The notes beneath the pieces were generated by a model. That model was not told the DNA's origin and did no database searches. It saw only the letters and a list, made by a program, of their open reading frames with translations. The translations under genes and the position numbers were made by a program. A stretch of DNA of 60,000 bases from Takakia lepidozioides (Eukaryota > Streptophyta > Takakiopsida > Takakiales > Takakiaceae): positions 61,114,756-61,174,755 of the forward strand of contig CM060731.1 in the NCBI GenBank assembly GCA_030704615.1, given 5' to 3'. Positions within the stretch are counted from its first letter, which is position 1, and each line of letters begins with the position of its first letter. Shown here one piece after another: positions 56,353-60,000 of the stretch.

Positions 56353-58397
56353 GGAATACAGATGAAAGACTCTTATTGGGGTCCCTGATATGACCCGGTG
56401 GAGTGGGGATGGAGGGGAGCAGATCCTTCAGGTGACTGAAAGGTGTTCATTCGGCAACGTGTTCCAGCTGGAAAGGGATGTGGTCTACATGCAAAAGGTC
56501 AGACTGACAAAATTTGTCCTGGAAGCAGTGATGTGCATACGCTGGATACTCAAACTGCTGAAGGTGCCGTGTAATGTATCTGTAGCTTACTTCATCGGAG
56601 GAGTTGATCTTCTCCTTACGCTTCGATGTCAAGGGGTCCTGCAACATCATGAGAAGAATAGTGATCAAATGCTTGGAAGTAAGGTCTGAGTCTAATAGGT
56701 CTGGCTACCGCGGTGCAAGTTGGCGGTTCTAAAAGTCGGCATGCATGAGCGGTGTTGCGATACATATGGGGACGACTTAGTCATACCTCCAGAGTGGTCA
56801 TCGGTTCATTCTGGTTCCTTAAATACAATAGAGTACCCTCACACTCACGATATTGTACAGCTTCTATGTGGAAGAAATTAGACAAACTTGGAGCACCAAA
56901 TTTATTGCCGGAGGGCACAAGTCGTTGAAAAATGTCATGATTCATAATGATGGGCCGGCGCAATTTACAGTATATATATATTTTATTCTGGTGAGTTACA
57001 TCTTGCGTGTACCAATCCTCTTGGGGTAAAGGAACGTTTTCAGCAGTAGGAAGTCAATGTTAGGGGACTTCAACTTGCACTCTAGTAGGCGCTTGCCTTT
57101 CTGCAGTGTACAAAGATGAGCGATGTGCAATTGCAGTGGGAGGAAGTGCTGAGGGCTTGGACTTCGCAGTGGGTTCAGTTATGTCACTACTGTGGCCTGA
57201 CCACGATGGGTTCTTGCGCAGGTGTGATCATTTGATTTTCTCTAGCTTGTGTCTGGACTGCAGCAGATGGACCACCTGACAAACCACTCAGACACGACTC
57301 AAATCAAATTCGGAATCTCGGGTACGTCCATAAAATCAGCAAGGTGTGAAAGATCTTTCCAACAGTCTGTGGCGTCCCCTTTCTTGATTGGGCCACTGTG
57401 AATTGGAAGTGTCAGATCAAATTTACCATCTAGGTGAATCTAATTTCCCATGTAGGCAGTATCATCTCATTGACATGACTCAGCGAACACTTTGCTGTTT
57501 ATAATCCAATCCTCTTTTGCCAATACCTTAATTTTAAAATCTCACTCAACGGTCCTCAGTGTAAAGCAGCCCTTGAGAGTGCTATGTAGCTGGAGTATAT
57601 GCCCATTGGCAGCTAAAAGTTACGCATTGAATAATTTGTTAGGAATTATCTGGTGACCTGCGGGTACTCTCCTCAGTTACACATCAACCCTTGATGTAAG
57701 AGTGGCTCACACCTTTGACACAGTCGACATGAGGCAGTGTGGTTGTCTCCAGTTTTGAAATCAGATAAAAAAGAAGATGGTTTCAACAAGTATGGAAGAC
57801 ACTGCAAATTCCCATCACCGCTTGTGACTACTATGGTACAATTACATTGTTGGAAAGAATTTGTGATCAACACGGCTCTATGGGTATCCCTCATGAAACA
57901 AAAGCTAGTCTCAATGTACAGCTATTACACGTGGCAATCTCGTACTTCAGATTAACAGTTGCCTTCCACCAGACTATATGAGAGTCCCTCACTTCAGTCC
58001 TCATACCCAATCTGTGGTACCAGGATAGGGCCGCTCTTGACCCAGTCTGTTGGAAAAACTGCCCGTTCCCCCAATGTGATTGCCAACCGCGTGGCTGTAA
58101 CGCTTCTTATGTGTAGTGGTCGACACACGACACCCTACCCTGCTGACACTAGCTGTTTTGCCTGTTTTGCCCCTGAATGCCTGATCTCGTGGTCTGCTTT
58201 GGCTGTGGGAGAAAATTGGAATTTGCTGATTCCAAGTACAGCTTTAAACACGGCCAGATTTCTAACTAAGTAACGTAGGAGCTCTGCCCAACTTGCCTGC
58301 ACTTCATTTAAAATGTTGAGCTCCAACAGAGGGATCAGAAGCCTCACATGCGACGCCTCACAGAACCTTGCATCAAAGCTCGCCTCAGTACAGTATC
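56353..58397. other. 3' flank of ABCF and region without recognised gene
   Basis: Several short ORFs (for example 56390-56689 +, 57959-58273 +, 58135-58452 -) have no recognisable motif or clear exon edges. An AT repeat occurs near 56970. Confidence 0.35.
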
Positions 58398-58859
58398 TCA
58401 CAACTTGGTAGTGTTGCTGAGCATCAATGCATACACCACAGACGCTGCCCACATGAAGTGTATTCCCATGGACTCATAGGTATACGTCATGGGGGTACCC
58501 AAGGAAAACTCACTATACATACGAATCAGGGTGACCAACACATGGTACGCCACAAAACACTTCGCTACTTTCCGAGCCAAGTCGCATGACTGCTGGGATC
58601 TATTCGGCTTGCTTCCGGGGCCTGGATGTTGCAGTGGAATGTTTCTGAAGCTCCAAAACAGATAAAGCAATGGGCCCAGAGTGATCCCTGTGGCTCGCAC
58701 AAACATCTCCGCAATAGGGTCTGCGGCAAGGGGGTAGAGAGTGGTCTGGGAGATAATGAACCCCACAACCTCCACGCCCTGGATGACGATGTTGGAGATG
58801 TAGGCCCAGTAGACTATAGTTGCGGCCCTTTGGGTGTACTCGGATTTGACACCAGCCAT
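58398..58859 (-). CDS. Small multi-spanning membrane protein, unrecognised
   Basis: A minus-strand ORF of 153 residues starting MAGVKSEYTQRAATIVYWAY and ending MLSNTTKL. The frame extends upstream to 59087, but the first 76 codons are low-quality, so the inner ATG is preferred. Hydrophobic stretches occur at about 15-37 (YISNIVIQGVEVVGFII), 52-72 (ATGITLGPLLYLFW), 97-113 (VAKCFVAYHVLVTLI) and 131-148 (MGIHFMWAASVVYALML), suggesting four spans. I do not recognise the family. Clean helical segments over the whole ORF make it more likely real than chance. Confidence 0.5.
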   Translation of the reverse strand: MAGVKSEYTQRAATIVYWAYISNIVIQGVEVVGFIISQTTLYPLAADPIAEMFVRATGITLGPLLYLFWSFRNIPLQHPGPGSKPNRSQQSCDLARKVAKCFVAYHVLVTLIRMYSEFSLGTPMTYTYESMGIHFMWAASVVYALMLSNTTKL

Positions 58860-59062
58860 AATAGTGATCACAGCTGGTTCCCAGCTGTGTAGAGTCGAGT
58901 CAGGCGGGTCTAGTAGCTGTGTGAAACACCTCGTCTGCTTCAAGTCTGGGAAAGCAACAAACTGTGTAGTAGCTGAGCTGAGGACAGACAGGAATGCTGC
59001 CGGAGAGCGAGAGTGAGGAGTTCGGGGGTGATATAGAATGGAACCGGTTTGCTCACAAGCCA

Positions 59063-59304
59063 CCCAAATTCTCCGATTGCTGCTCACTTTGCGGTTGATC
59101 TCTCTGGGAAAGGGGAGAGAAGCATCTTGAAACTCTTACGAAGAACCCTTCTGATTGCAAGACGACGACGTTTGTTTGTCGCCCCAAATTCTCCGATTGC
59201 TGCTGACCTTGCGGGTGATCTCTCTGAAAAAGGGGGGAGAGAAGCATCTTGAAACTCTTACGAAGATCCCTTCTGGTTGCAAGACGACGACGTTTGTTTG
59301 TCGC
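59063..59304. repeat. Tandem duplication of a ~120-base unit
   Basis: CCAAATTCTCCGATTGCTGC, GAGAGAAGCATCTTGAAACT and AAGACGACGACGTTTGTTTG each occur twice, about 120 bases apart. Units differ at a few positions. The pair lies just upstream of the membrane-protein ORF on its 5' side. Confidence 0.8.
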
Positions 59305-60000
59305 TACTTGTGGGTCTTCCGGTTAAGCATACCTGGTGACTGAATACAGCCAGTAATTATATGCTCAAAACACCAACGAGGATCTCCTCATTTCTTGTTA
59401 CATTTCAGTTGCAACAAACAGTGATGTCTGATAAAACTCTTAGAAAGTTTGAAGCAACAGAAACCTGACTGCCTCACATGCTCGAGGGTTTGAGTAACGA
59501 TTACTATGAAGAGCACCTCATGAGCTACCAATGGTGACTGTCAACTGCTACTTGATCACCATAACTCCAAGCCTGAAGTCCGGAGATGATCAATCGACCT
59601 AATAACTACATCACTTTCGATCAGCTATCATACTCTTCACATCCCACAACAAGCTACTAATTCAGTGACTGCAAGTTGAAAGCTCCAAAAACCCATGCCA
59701 TAGTCACTTTTGAGTGCACACACAGTTTCCATCTTCGTCATCCGAAGATGGTAGACCCCATGGAACACCTAAGAGGATTCATTTTCAAGATACTCGAGCT
59801 GCCTGCGAACATGTCATCACTCTCAATTGCTCATTTTACAACCACAGACTTATGGTGGTATGATATGATGAAAAGGCTCTATTCATGAGATCAAATGGAA
59901 TCTCTCGTAATCATCTCTAATCAGTACTGTAAACTATTGTTGTCATCGATGTGTGTAGCGGGGTTTTACTGATACAAAAGACTCCTATGTGACTAGAATC
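59305..60000. other. Region without recognised gene
   Basis: No ORF over 70 codons with recognisable motifs and no repeat identified. Confidence 0.35.

Overview
The window is nuclear DNA of a land plant. It has intron-split genes with GT-AG junctions, a PLS-class DYW pentatricopeptide-repeat (PPR) gene, genes for chloroplast and mitochondrial proteins, and many plant-type retroelements. The DYW gene with very regular PPR triplets and the mixture of retroelements suggest a non-seed plant (fern, lycophyte or bryophyte). The sequence alone does not fix the species. No rRNA, canonical tRNA, CRISPR array or bacterial-style operon was seen.

Layout. 0.7-1.3 kb (-): two exons of UDP-sugar pyrophosphorylase, with no following exon seen. 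2.2-7.5 kb (-): a decayed L1-type LINE, with 3' fragments of relatives at 7.8-8.5 and 13.85 kb. 9.3-13.0 kb (-): a decayed non-LTR element with a C2H2 finger, reverse transcriptase and C-terminal restriction-like endonuclease. 16.9-17.5 kb (+): two exons of a calponin-homology protein. 18.2-19.0 kb (+): a PPR pseudogene, followed by an intact DYW PPR gene (19.1-21.5). 23.0-27.4 kb (+): the five-exon OEP21 gene with a 5'-truncated LINE in intron 3. 28.7-32.2 kb (-): an APO-type gene. 33.4-36.3 kb (-): a YIPF1-like membrane protein gene with several LINE scraps in its introns. 39.2-45.7 kb (+): a complete 12-exon AFG1-like ATPase gene with a C-terminal EF-hand pair. 46.1-50.5 kb (+): a decayed RNase H LINE that also carries a chromodomain-like and a methyltransferase-like segment. 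51.5-56.4 kb (+): a complete 10-exon ABCF5-type gene. 58.4-58.9 kb (-): a small multi-spanning membrane protein ORF.

How the genes relate. The readable host genes are mostly nuclear genes for organelle work: OEP21 (plastid outer envelope pore), APO (organelle RNA splicing), ABCF (probably plastid translation factor), AFG1-like (mitochondrial AAA+) and a DYW editing factor. They are independently transcribed and form no operon. Intergenic and intronic space is dominated by several non-LTR families that can be told apart by their tails: poly(A), CT microsatellite and (CAAAA)n.

Exon boundaries were set by hand from GT/AG sites, reading phase and recalled family sequences. No alignment or database search was run.
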